A stretch of 64,000 nt of DNA from Brenneria bubanii (GTDB lineage: Bacteria; Pseudomonadota; Gammaproteobacteria; Enterobacterales; Enterobacteriaceae): the NCBI RefSeq assembly GCF_022378355.1, contig NZ_JAKMAJ010000005.1:124001-188000 (forward strand), in the 5' to 3' direction. Position 1 is the first letter of the stretch. Every line of letters begins with the position of its first letter. The translations under genes and the position numbers were made by a program. A model generated the notes under the pieces. That model was not told the origin of the DNA and searched no databases. It saw only the letters and a list, made by a program, of their open reading frames with translations. Below, in pieces: positions 8,978-18,524 of this stretch.

Positions 8978-9178
8978 ATAAATACCTCATTTCCATCTTT
9001 CCACTTTAGGAAAGTGCGTATAAACGCGCAGGATTACAGGAATAACCTGCTTAAGATTACCCACCAGAAATAGTCATTTTATTTCCGGGTAAACCTTTCG
9101 CCCTGCGCATTTAAAAATTCAATTTTCACTTATTTTTCATACTCCGGTTGTATTTAAATAAGCAATAAGGAGAGTTCT

Positions 9179-10465
9179 GTGAAAACAAAAAATAATATAG
9201 AAATAAAAAGCCCAACACCCAAGGGAAATTATCGTTGGTTTGTCTGCTCGATGTTAGTTTTTGCCACGACAGTCAATTATATGGACAGACAGGTTCTCGG
9301 TTTATTAGCCCCGCTATTGCAAAAAGAAATTGGCTGGACGCAGATAGAATATAGCTGGCTGGTTAATGCATTCACCATCGCCTACGGTATCGGCACGCTG
9401 CTCTGCGGCCGAATTATTGATAAAATCGGCACTAAAATCAGTTACGCGATGGCGATGATTATCTGGAGCGGCGCCGCCATGCTGCACGCCGCCGTGGGAT
9501 CGGTAGCCGGATTCGCCCTGGTGCGCGTGCTGCTCGGTTTCGGCGAGGCGGCAAATTTCCCCGCCGCGATGAAAGCAATCTCCTCCTGGCACCCCAGGCA
9601 GGAACGCACGCTGGCGACCGGCATCCTGGGGGTGGCGGTTAACGTCGCCGTGGTGATTTCCCCCGCCATTATCCCCTGGGTCGCCATTCACTACGGCTGG
9701 CATGGCGCTTTCCTGATCCTGGGCGGCATCGGGTTTCTGTGGCTTATCCCCTGGTTTTTGTATTTCGGCAAACCCGAAGATAAAGCCAACGCCCAGGAAC
9801 AGGCCTGGATCAATCAGGATAAAGAAGAGGTGGTCGCCGCCAGCTCGATTAAGTGGTCAAAGCTGCTGGGATATCGACAGCTCTGGGCATTTGCGCTGGG
9901 GAAGATGCTGACCGACCCGATCTGGTGGTTCTTTCTGTTCTGGCTGCCTAAATGGCTGAATGAAACCCGCGATATCAATATGGCCGGTCTGGGACTGCCG
10001 CTCATTGCGATTTATCTGTTCGCGATCGTCGGCAGTCTGGGCGCGGGATGGCTCCCCGGTATGTTGATGAGAAAAGGATTCAATGCGGCCAGGGCGCGCA
10101 AGACCACCATGTTTATTTGCGCCTGCGCGGTTATTCCGATTATCGCCGCCACCCAGGTGGAGAGCCTCTGGGCCGCCGTCGCCATCGTCGGGCTGGCCGC
10201 CGCGGCGCATCAGGGATGGTCCGCCAATTTGCTGACCAGCGTTTCCGACCTCTTCCCGAATGCGGCGGTAGGGTCGGTCGTGGGCATCGGCAGCACCTTC
10301 GGCATGATCGGCAGCGTGGTGTTCTCAACGATTATCGGCGCGGTGCTGGAACAGTCCGGTAATTACTGGGGATTATTCGCGATTGGCTCGGTGGCGTATT
10401 TGCTGGCCTGGTGCGTAATGTACTTACTGCTGGTGCCGAAAATGGATCGCGCCAAATTCGACTAG
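9179..10465 (+). CDS. MFS transporter, hexuronate/anion:cation symporter type
   Basis: A 428-residue inner-membrane carrier with twelve predicted hydrophobic segments. The N-terminal half has NYMDRQVLGLLAPLLQKEIG and RVLLGFGEAANFPAAMKAIS, signatures of the ACS family that includes ExuT (galacturonate/glucuronate) and glucarate carriers. The start is GTG at 9179 with AAGGAG upstream. Lying after the GH105 and 831-residue genes, it probably imports an unsaturated or saturated uronide mono- or disaccharide for the cytoplasmic hydrolases; the exact substrate is inference. It is distinct from the rhamnogalacturonide carrier RhiT as I know it. Confidence 0.82.
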   Translation: MKTKNNIEIKSPTPKGNYRWFVCSMLVFATTVNYMDRQVLGLLAPLLQKEIGWTQIEYSWLVNAFTIAYGIGTLLCGRIIDKIGTKISYAMAMIIWSGAAMLHAAVGSVAGFALVRVLLGFGEAANFPAAMKAISSWHPRQERTLATGILGVAVNVAVVISPAIIPWVAIHYGWHGAFLILGGIGFLWLIPWFLYFGKPEDKANAQEQAWINQDKEEVVAASSIKWSKLLGYRQLWAFALGKMLTDPIWWFFLFWLPKWLNETRDINMAGLGLPLIAIYLFAIVGSLGAGWLPGMLMRKGFNAARARKTTMFICACAVIPIIAATQVESLWAAVAIVGLAAAAHQGWSANLLTSVSDLFPNAAVGSVVGIGSTFGMIGSVVFSTIIGAVLEQSGNYWGLFAIGSVAYLLAWCVMYLLLVPKMDRAKFD

Positions 10466-10472
10466 CGCAATA

Positions 10473-10501
10473 GTTTCTCACCCTTGGAAAGGGTGAGAAA
10501 C
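10473..10501. terminator. Strong hairpin between convergent genes
   Basis: GTTTCTCACCCTT and AAGGGTGAGAAAC form a perfect 13-bp stem with a three-base loop, starting eight bases after the MFS stop and just before the end of the convergent NTF2-like gene. No long U-run on either side, so it is a probable 3'-end/bidirectional terminator rather than a classical one. Confidence 0.6.
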
Positions 10502-10528
10502 CCGCAGCCTTTCTACGGTATGGTTACA

Positions 10529-10954
10529 TCAGACAGCGGCATGACGAGCAATAGGTTGCGCGCAGGCCTCGCGGAATGCCTCCGTATCTTCATAGATGTG
10601 ATACAGCGTGATGCGCCCCTTTTGCACTTTACAGATCAATGCCCAATCACTGATGAACTCCCTGCCCGTTTGTCGGCTTTTGTCCCGCAGCGTGCCGTAA
10701 AGCGCCGCGTGTTCCCCATCGGCAAAGGATGCATTTACATTAAACTCGCCAGGCTCCAGAAGCTCGGCAAAACCGCTGAAGAAACGTTTGACGCCTTCCG
10801 TGCCGATAAAGGTGCCATGCAGCGGATTATGAGGATTCGGCACCGGTCGGGTAGAGATGAAACGCGCGCAAGGATCAACCAATGCAAGCGCCTGATCCAT
10901 TTCGCCAGAAAAGATGTGGCCCAGGAAATCCTGAACAATGTTGAGTGTCGTCAT
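10529..10954 (-). CDS. NTF2/SnoaL-like protein
   Basis: A 141-residue cytoplasmic protein with the NTF2-like (SnoaL) cone fold: N-terminal helix (IVQDFLGHIFSGEMDQALAL), the DPCARFIST strand, GTFIGTEGVKRFFSGFAELL, and the closing DWALICKVQKGRITLYHIYED strand pair. The family includes polyketide cyclases, isomerases and dehydratases, and many small proteins of unknown role. Its stop lies 27 bases from the hairpin after the MFS gene, and a dead reductase fragment sits immediately upstream on the same strand, so it is probably the survivor of a two-gene unit. No specific reaction can be assigned. Confidence 0.75.
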   Translation of the reverse strand: MTTLNIVQDFLGHIFSGEMDQALALVDPCARFISTRPVPNPHNPLHGTFIGTEGVKRFFSGFAELLEPGEFNVNASFADGEHAALYGTLRDKSRQTGREFISDWALICKVQKGRITLYHIYEDTEAFREACAQPIARHAAV

Positions 10955-10976
10955 AAATCGTTTTCCAGATGGTGGG

Positions 10977-11075
10977 TTAAAGCCGGTCAGGACCCTTTTC
11001 TATTGTGCGGCCGCTTTCCAGCTGTTGATGCGCGCGCAGATTCGCGGTATCGATGGCGCCGGAGGCTTTCATCAT
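10977..11075 (-). pseudogene. C-terminal relic of an MDR/quinone-oxidoreductase-type gene
   Basis: A 32-codon minus-strand frame contains IDTANLRAHQQLESGRTIEK, which matches the characteristic tail of zinc-type/MDR dehydrogenases and quinone oxidoreductases (an AH.LLESGRTIGKIVL-like ending). The catalytic and Rossmann domains are missing, and the tail is altered after the conserved block. It ends 22 bases before the NTF2-like start. I read it as the remnant of a deleted gene. Confidence 0.6.
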
Positions 11076-11334
11076 GACCTTCGCACAAACTACAACTAAA
11101 ACGTTGGAGTTTATTTTAAGCTATTTTTTTAGCTAAAAACAACCAGTCAATGGAATCAGAAAACCAGGCTCAGGGATAAGGAAAGTGCGAAACGCAACAT
11201 TCCCGCCGCTGGGGGCGGTGTTGCCGATGGAGGGTTCCACGGGAAACACCCTCAATGGATCGATAAAACGGGATATCGGTTTGCGCCTTAAGTATCGCGC
11301 TGATGATGAAACGAAGAATAACGCCAACCCTGCT

Positions 11335-12405
11335 TCAGTCGTCGCGTCTTGTCGCCACCGACTGACGTTCGATCAGCGAACAGGCCAATTCGACCCGCCG
11401 GGGAATTTGCACCGTGCCGGCAATCATATCTTGCAATAGCTCCAGCGCTATCACGCCGATTTCCTGCACCGGCAGGTGTACCGTTGTCAGACCAGGCTGA
11501 GTGAATTCAGCCTGCGGCAGATCGTCCATGCCCATGACGGAAATATCATCGGGAACGTTAATCCCCAGCTTATGCAACGCGCCGATGGCGCCAATCGCCA
11601 GGCTATCATTGGCGCATAAAATCGCGCTGAATGAGGTTTGATGCTGCCGCATATAGTCCATCACCGCCTGCTCGGCCAGCTCCGGCAACCAGTCAGACAC
11701 GGTAATCACCTGCGTTGCATCGCAACGCAGGTGATAGTGCAGCATGGCGTCGCGCCAGCCTTCCAAACGCTGCTCGATAGTTCTGCGCCCCGGATGCGTC
11801 AGAAAAACGATATCTCGATGCCCCTGCCGCACCAGATACTCGGCGGCAAGCCGCATGGCTGAACGGTTACAGGGCAACACGCTGGACAGGCGCATCAGCG
11901 GATCGTCGCTGTTCACCAGCACCGCCGGCGTATTCAGACTCACGACATTATCCAGGATATCCAGATCGTCCACCGTCAACGCCAGCAGGCCGCCTATCGA
12001 CGGATCCGCCATTAACGCCGCCAGTTGCGACGCGCCCGCCTCCGACAGAGGATGGGTGACAATTTCGATGCCGAGCATTTTGGCGCGCTCCTTAAGTCCC
12101 TGGAGCACATACCAGCTGAACTGATAGCGATGATAATCCAGCATCGCCACCTGAGAAGCCGCCAGAACAATTTTGCTGCCGCTGATTTCCTGCGCCGGCG
12201 TGTAACGCACCGCGCGCGCAATCTCCTGAATTTTACTTCTCAGTTCCGCGCTGACCCCTTTATCGCCAGACAGCGCCCGCGAAACGGTACTGAGGGACGT
12301 ACCGCATCTTTTGGCGATATCCTCAAGCCGTACGCGCCGATACGCCGGATCGTTTTTAGCATTATTATCGCCAGATGTTGACGCGGGTCTCTTTTTCATA
12401 ATCAT
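11335..12405 (-). CDS. LacI-family transcriptional regulator
   Basis: A 356-residue LacI/GalR repressor. The helix-turn-helix is at residues 25-50 (RLEDIAKRCGTSLSTVSRAL) with the hinge helix after it; the rest is a periplasmic-binding-protein-like sensor domain with AILCANDSLAIGAIGAL and DDISVMGMDDLPQAEFTQPG. The N-terminus carries about 20 extra residues before the DNA-binding domain; M1 or M3 could be the true start, and no strong ribosome site decides. The gene lies between the MFS block and the DUF4432 gene, so it is the likely local regulator. The TTGCGCGCAA palindrome at 12497 is 92 bases upstream and could serve autoregulation. Confidence 0.9.
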   Translation of the reverse strand: MIMKKRPASTSGDNNAKNDPAYRRVRLEDIAKRCGTSLSTVSRALSGDKGVSAELRSKIQEIARAVRYTPAQEISGSKIVLAASQVAMLDYHRYQFSWYVLQGLKERAKMLGIEIVTHPLSEAGASQLAALMADPSIGGLLALTVDDLDILDNVVSLNTPAVLVNSDDPLMRLSSVLPCNRSAMRLAAEYLVRQGHRDIVFLTHPGRRTIEQRLEGWRDAMLHYHLRCDATQVITVSDWLPELAEQAVMDYMRQHQTSFSAILCANDSLAIGAIGALHKLGINVPDDISVMGMDDLPQAEFTQPGLTTVHLPVQEIGVIALELLQDMIAGTVQIPRRVELACSLIERQSVATRRDD

Positions 12406-12496
12406 CGGATAAATAAAGATTAAGCACAGCGCTACATGTTTCGAATGCTAACCTGACTCACCGGCCCAGAAAAGAAAATGTTCATTTTTTGTCATA

Positions 12497-12506
12497 TTGC
12501 GCGCAA
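12497..12506. promoter_or_regulatory. TTGCGCGCAA palindrome upstream of lacI-type gene
   Basis: A perfect ten-base palindrome in the promoter region of the LacI-family gene, sharing TTGCGC/GCGCAA with the sites at 5138, 13951 and 14161. A candidate autoregulatory operator; inference. Confidence 0.3.
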
Positions 12507-12522
12507 GCATGCCGTTGCGAAA

Positions 12523-12557
12523 GAAAAAACCGCTTCGCCCGACGACAGGCAAAGCGG
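12523..12557 (-). terminator. Rho-independent terminator of the DUF4432 gene
   Basis: On the minus strand a CCGCTT.GCC/GGC.AAGCGG stem (12530-12557, one mismatch) is followed by a run of six U. It lies 28 bases after the stop of the DUF4432 gene. Confidence 0.75.
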
Positions 12558-12584
12558 CATATGGACAAGGCGGAGGGCTAACGG

Positions 12585-13793
12585 TTATTCAACGGCGATG
12601 GGTTTCTCCGTTACCGTGATTTTATTGTCCCCCTGAATGGCTTTTACTCGCTGTTCGGTTTTCTGTACCGCGTCGGCGCTGCTCAGCAGACTGTAGGTCA
12701 GCTCAAACGCCGTGCTTTGTCCCGGCTGCAACTGTTTTACCCGCCCCTGTTGACGCTCGATGGTCACCGGATAGGCGTAGCTGGTGCCGGGTTCAATGCC
12801 GGTGACATAACCTTGTTTTTCAGTATCGGTATTTTTCCATAGCGTCAGCACCGGCAGTTGGTGGGTGTCAAAATCAATCGAGACCCCCTTATCGCCAGCG
12901 CGATTGAACAGCGCCGCCAGCGTTTTCCCCTGCTGGTCGGCATACGGCGTCAGGTTAAAAACCATTTCATCAAAATCCTTGGTCGGCCCCTGATAGGTCT
13001 GCCAATCTTTCAGACCCGCTTTGGCATAGTCGTTGAACGGCGAGACCTCTTTCACCGGCGCTACAAAACGCGCGCCCTGTTCCAGAATCGGCGTGCTGAA
13101 GTTGCTGTGATAAATGATTTGATAATCACGCACATAATCGGATTTATTGGTCAGCACATCGTGAACGGTGAAGGATTCGCTGCCCGGGACGTAACGCAAC
13201 TCTGTCCAGGTTTCCAGATTCGATTTCTTAAAGCTGTTCTCTTTCAGCAGACCGCGAACGCTTATCTGATAAGGCGCTTTTTCGCTGATATCGACCACCA
13301 CCTTCGAGGCGGGCGTGTTGCCTGCACGGCCGTGCAGGGTATAAACCATGCCGTTATCGACCACCGGGTGGCCGGTCCATTCATAACCGCAGCGCACCAT
13401 CATCTCATTGAAGCCTTCCAGCCAGCCCACCCCGCCGCGGCTTTCCAGGTTGATGGTATTCGGGTTTACCACCTCATCGACCGGAGAATGCCAGCCCAAA
13501 CGGATGTCTTTCCCGGTAACGTGCAGTAAGTCCATGCCGCGGGTCGGACTCAGTACAATTTTCAGCCCGTTCTGACTCGTGATAGTGATGATTTTGCTGC
13601 CTTCCTGACGCCCGCCGTGCAGGACGCTTTGTTCAATGCTGAAGTGCTGATCCTTAATCTTCATCGCATCACTGCTAATTTGCCAATTCCCTTTCTCCAC
13701 GCTGCTTTCAGCATCCGTCAGCACAAACGTCTGAGCGGATGCCTGCCATGAAATCAAGGCTAATGACACGCCGATAGCCAGTAGTTTTTTCAT
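12585..13793 (-). CDS. Exported DUF4432 / aldose 1-epimerase-like protein
   Basis: A 402-residue protein with a Sec signal peptide (MKKLLAIGVSLALISWQASA, cleavage likely before QTF). The mature part has the beta-supersandwich of galactose mutarotase-like DUF4432 proteins: LSPTRGMDLLHV, RGGVGWLEGFNEMMVRCGYE, TLHGRAGNTPASKV and FSTPILEQGARFVAP. His in the TLHG and YHSNF blocks are probable catalytic or ligand residues. Most DUF4432 proteins are cytoplasmic, so export is notable: it may mutarotate sugars released in the periplasm before uptake. It is monocistronic with its own terminator, and belongs to the GH105-LacI neighbourhood by position. Confidence 0.78.
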   Translation of the reverse strand: MKKLLAIGVSLALISWQASAQTFVLTDAESSVEKGNWQISSDAMKIKDQHFSIEQSVLHGGRQEGSKIITITSQNGLKIVLSPTRGMDLLHVTGKDIRLGWHSPVDEVVNPNTINLESRGGVGWLEGFNEMMVRCGYEWTGHPVVDNGMVYTLHGRAGNTPASKVVVDISEKAPYQISVRGLLKENSFKKSNLETWTELRYVPGSESFTVHDVLTNKSDYVRDYQIIYHSNFSTPILEQGARFVAPVKEVSPFNDYAKAGLKDWQTYQGPTKDFDEMVFNLTPYADQQGKTLAALFNRAGDKGVSIDFDTHQLPVLTLWKNTDTEKQGYVTGIEPGTSYAYPVTIERQQGRVKQLQPGQSTAFELTYSLLSSADAVQKTEQRVKAIQGDNKITVTEKPIAVE

Positions 13794-14215
13794 CTTGTTC
13801 GTCCTCGTTGCTGAATTGATTTAGCTCGTACACGACAAGACTACAAATCAGCCACGATTCAGAATGTGATACCAATCACCAGTCCAATAAATAGACTTTT
13901 GCCACTCAATATTTCCTATAGAGATCACATTATCGTTAGAAACATTAATGTTTTTCGCGCAAAAAAGCGCGCTGAACGATAAAGGCTGATATCGATTCAG
14001 CAACATATTCAACCGATGCCGCTTTGTGGAAAATAACCATAACGACGCGCATTAATCCGCGCGCACAGGGCGCCCGTCGAAATAGATAATGACTCTAATA
14101 AAAAACAAAAAAACAGAACAATCAATTGCGTGTTTGATTTTTCGCCACATTGCACCGTGGTTGCGCAAGCGCTATGGTGTCCGTCTATTCATGTATGGTC
14201 ATTAATCGATAAACT
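13794..14215. other. Divergent promoter region between DUF4432 and avtA
   Basis: 422 bases, A/T-rich, no gene seen. It holds the palindrome TTTTTCGCGCAAAAAA (13951-13966) and TTGCGCAA (14161-14168), and must contain both divergent promoters. Confidence 0.5.
13951..13966. promoter_or_regulatory. Palindrome TTTTTCGCGCAAAAAA
   Basis: A 16-base inverted repeat centred on GCGC with one mismatched pair, 158 bases upstream of the DUF4432 gene. A LacI-type operator is possible, given the neighbouring LacI-family gene and similar sites elsewhere in the locus. Confidence 0.35.
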
Positions 14216-15472
14216 ATGAACTTCTCTCTTTTCGGCAACAAATTCACCCGTCATGCAGGCATCACGCAGCTAATGGATGACATGAACGAGGGGCTCCGCA
14301 CGCCGGGAGCAGTCATGTTGGGAGGCGGTAATCCGGCGCATATCCCGGCAATGGATACCTACTTTCAACAACTCTGTCAGGAAATGCTGGAACAGGGAAA
14401 ATTAACCGAGGCCTTATGCAATTACGATGGTCCTCTGGGCAAAAATGCGCTGCTGAACTCGCTCGCCGACCTGCTGCGCGATGAATTAGGCTGGCAAATC
14501 GGCCCGCAGAATATTGCACTGACAAACGGCAGTCAGAGCGCATTTTTCTACTTATTTAATTTATTCGCCGGACGCCATGCCGACGGCGGCCAGCGTAAGG
14601 TGCTGTTCCCTCTGGCGCCGGAGTACATCGGCTACGCGGATTCCGGGCTGGATGAGAACATGTTTGTCTCCACCCGTCCGCAGATTGAGCTACTGCCCGC
14701 AGGACAATTCAAGTATCACGTCGATTTTGACCATTTGTCGATCACCGACGATATCGGGCTGATTTGCGTCTCCCGCCCGACCAATCCGACCGGCAACGTA
14801 CTGACCGATGAAGAGCTGATGCGATTGGATATTCTGGCGCAGCAGCACAAGGTGCCATTGCTGATTGATAACGCCTATGGCGTTCCCTTCCCCGGCATCA
14901 TCTTCAACGAAGCCACGCCGCTGTGGAATCCAAACATTATTCTGTGCATGAGCCTGTCCAAACTGGGACTTCCCGGCTCGCGCTGCGGCATCGTCATCGC
15001 CGATGAAAAGGTAATTTCCGCGATTGGCAATATGAACGGCATCATCAGCCTGTCGCCGGGCGCGGTGGGGCCGGCGATTGCGCATGAAATGATCCAGCGC
15101 GGCGATTTGCTGCGGCTGTCCGATGAGGTGATCCGGCCGTTTTACCAACAGCGCGTCACGGAAACCATCACGATGATCCGCCGCTATCTGTCGGAGGATC
15201 AATGTCTTATTCATAAGCCTGAAGGGGCCATTTTCCTGTGGTTATGGTTTAAGAATCTCCCCATCACCACTGAAGTGCTTTATCAACGGCTGAAAAAACG
15301 CGGCGTATTGATGGTGCCGGGTCACTACTTCTTTCCCGGTCTGGAACAAGGGTGGCCGCACGCGCATCAATGCCTGCGCATGAACTACGTGCCGGACCCG
15401 CAAAGCCTTGAACGCGGTATCGCCATTCTGGCTGAGGAAGTGACCAACGCCTTGCGGGAGGGCGGGCTGTAG
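14216..15472 (+). CDS. avtA: Valine--pyruvate aminotransferase
   Basis: A 418-residue fold-type I PLP aminotransferase matching AvtA, which makes valine from 2-ketoisovalerate with alanine as donor. Visible: N-terminal FSLFGNKFTRHAGITQLMDD, the SRPTNPTGN loop (186-194), DNAYG around 218, and the PLP Lys249 in MSLSKLGLPGSRCG. Length matches the E. coli enzyme. Its ribosome site is weak. It is a single gene closed by a hairpin. In E. coli avtA lies in the same chromosomal quarter as tag and ghrB, consistent with partial synteny. Confidence 0.94.
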   Translation: MNFSLFGNKFTRHAGITQLMDDMNEGLRTPGAVMLGGGNPAHIPAMDTYFQQLCQEMLEQGKLTEALCNYDGPLGKNALLNSLADLLRDELGWQIGPQNIALTNGSQSAFFYLFNLFAGRHADGGQRKVLFPLAPEYIGYADSGLDENMFVSTRPQIELLPAGQFKYHVDFDHLSITDDIGLICVSRPTNPTGNVLTDEELMRLDILAQQHKVPLLIDNAYGVPFPGIIFNEATPLWNPNIILCMSLSKLGLPGSRCGIVIADEKVISAIGNMNGIISLSPGAVGPAIAHEMIQRGDLLRLSDEVIRPFYQQRVTETITMIRRYLSEDQCLIHKPEGAIFLWLWFKNLPITTEVLYQRLKKRGVLMVPGHYFFPGLEQGWPHAHQCLRMNYVPDPQSLERGIAILAEEVTNALREGGL

Positions 15473-15488
15473 ACCCCGGCGGCATTTT

Positions 15489-15517
15489 CGTTATCCCCAC
15501 CCCTCGCGGGGATAACG
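15489..15517. terminator. Hairpin between avtA and the amidohydrolase
   Basis: CGTTATCCCC/GGGGATAACG gives a perfect ten-base stem with a nine-base loop between convergent genes. There is no U-run on either side; a likely 3'-end structure. Confidence 0.5.
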
Positions 15518-15545
15518 GAACAGGCGCGCCGGCGCCGATATGGCG

Positions 15546-16835
15546 TTAAGCCCCTCGCCCCACGACGCCGGCGGTTTCCATCACCGCGTGCAGCAACACA
15601 TTCGCGCCGGCCGTCACCTGCTCGGGCGAGGAATACTCGATTTCGTTATGACTAATGCCGTTCTTACACGGAATAAAGATCATCCCGGTGGGCGCCAGTT
15701 CCGCCATATAAACGGCGTCGTGACCGGCGCCTGAGACGATATCCATGTTGGAGTAGCCCAGCGTATCGGCCGCCCGGCGTACCGCATCCTTGCAGTCGGG
15801 ATGGAAAGGCGCGGCATGATATTGAGACACCTGCGTCAACTGAATATCCAGCCCGGTTTCCGCACTCAGCTCGGCGAGATAAGTCTTTAGCGCCGCATCC
15901 ATCTCGTTCACCAGCGCATCGGTAAGATTGCGGAAATCGATGGAAAACTTCACGCTGCCCGGCACCACGTTACGGCTGTTGGGATGCACCTGCACCATGC
16001 CGACCGTGCCGCGGCCGTGCGGCGCAAAGCGATCGGCAATCGCAATCACCTCCTGCATGATGCGGGTGGAAACCTGCAACGCATCCTTACGCAGCTCCAT
16101 CGGCGTCGGCCCGGCGTGGGATTCCATGCCGGTGACGACGCAGTCATACCAGCGAATGCCCAGTACCGCCTGCACTACGCCGATTTCAATGTTCTTGTCT
16201 TCCAGAATCGGCCCTTGCTCGATGTGCGCTTCGAAGTAGGCGCCGATCGGGTGATCGCCCGGCGTTTTCGGTCCGGCATAGCCGATTTTCTCCAGCTCGT
16301 CCTTCACCGTTTTACCGTCCACATCCTGTGCCGCATAGGCGAGCTCTATCGGGAAGATGCCGGCAAACACCCCGGACCCCATCATCACCGGCACAAAGCG
16401 CGATCCTTCTTCATTGGTCCAGAACACCATTTCCACCGGCGCATTGGTTTCGATTTTATTCTCATTTAGCGTACGGATGACTTCCAATGCCGACAATACG
16501 CCGAAGTTGCCGTCAAACTTCCCGCCGGTCGGCTGGGTATCGATATGGCTGCCGGCGACTATCGGCGGCAGATCATTATTACGCCCGGAGCGGCGCATGA
16601 AGACGTTGCCGATTTTGTCGATTTCAACCGACAGCCCTTCGGCCTTCCCCCAACCGATGACCAGATCGCGGCCCTGGCGATCCAGATCGGTCAGCGTGAG
16701 CCGGCATACGCCGCCTTTCGGCGTGGCGCCAATCACCGCCAAATCCATCAGTGACTGCCACAGACGATCGCCGTCAACCCGCAGATCGGTAATATCGGTT
16801 TTATTTTTCGTTGTAGATAACACGTCGCTATTCAT
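15546..16835 (-). CDS. M20-family amidohydrolase, probable beta-ureidopropionase
   Basis: A 429-residue Zn-dependent hydrolase of the allantoate amidohydrolase/N-carbamoyl amino acid amidohydrolase group. Metal ligands of the bimetal site are visible: GSHIDTQPTGGKFDG (His, Asp), TNEEGSRF (Glu-Glu), EAHIEQGP (His) and NGISHNEIEY (His). The dimerisation/substrate segment GMESHAGPTPMELRKDAL is typical. As the last gene after preT-preA-dihydropyrimidinase, it should hydrolyse N-carbamoyl-beta-alanine to beta-alanine, CO2 and NH3. Allantoate or L-carbamoyl amino acids are alternatives by family alone; context makes the pyrimidine role much more likely. Confidence 0.87.
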   Translation of the reverse strand: MNSDVLSTTKNKTDITDLRVDGDRLWQSLMDLAVIGATPKGGVCRLTLTDLDRQGRDLVIGWGKAEGLSVEIDKIGNVFMRRSGRNNDLPPIVAGSHIDTQPTGGKFDGNFGVLSALEVIRTLNENKIETNAPVEMVFWTNEEGSRFVPVMMGSGVFAGIFPIELAYAAQDVDGKTVKDELEKIGYAGPKTPGDHPIGAYFEAHIEQGPILEDKNIEIGVVQAVLGIRWYDCVVTGMESHAGPTPMELRKDALQVSTRIMQEVIAIADRFAPHGRGTVGMVQVHPNSRNVVPGSVKFSIDFRNLTDALVNEMDAALKTYLAELSAETGLDIQLTQVSQYHAAPFHPDCKDAVRRAADTLGYSNMDIVSGAGHDAVYMAELAPTGMIFIPCKNGISHNEIEYSSPEQVTAGANVLLHAVMETAGVVGRGA

Positions 16836-16892
16836 AACAGATTTCCTTATGGGTGGAGTGAAGCTACCTTCTTGATCTCAACGATGTTGCGC

Positions 16893-18347
<1,455 letters not shown>

Positions 18348-18407
18348 TTACCCCTCGCTATTGCTGCTTCTGACCGCTGATAAAGTTGGACGCTTGGCCG
18401 TAAATGT

Positions 18408-18487
18408 CCCCGGCCAGCCGCCTCCTTGCCGGGGAGACGTCAACGACCGTTTTACCCCCCTCCCCGACGAAGGGGAGGAATGGGGTA
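18408..18487. repeat. REP-like double hairpin between preA and hydA
   Basis: Two G/C-rich inverted repeats are adjacent: CCCCGGC/GCCGGGG (18408-18434) and CCTCCCC/GGGGAGG nested in TACCCC/GGGGTA (18453-18487). They sit inside the gap between two co-directional genes of one pathway, so they may stabilise the upstream message or trim downstream transcription. Whether this is a genome-wide repeat cannot be told from one copy. Confidence 0.45.
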
Positions 18488-18524
18488 GGAGCCGGACTCA
18501 TCGCCCGTCAAACCCCGTCGGCAG

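Noticed and set aside
11133-11327. 64-codon minus-strand frame downstream of the LacI-family gene
   Set aside because: No ribosome site or family features; the stretch appears non-coding.
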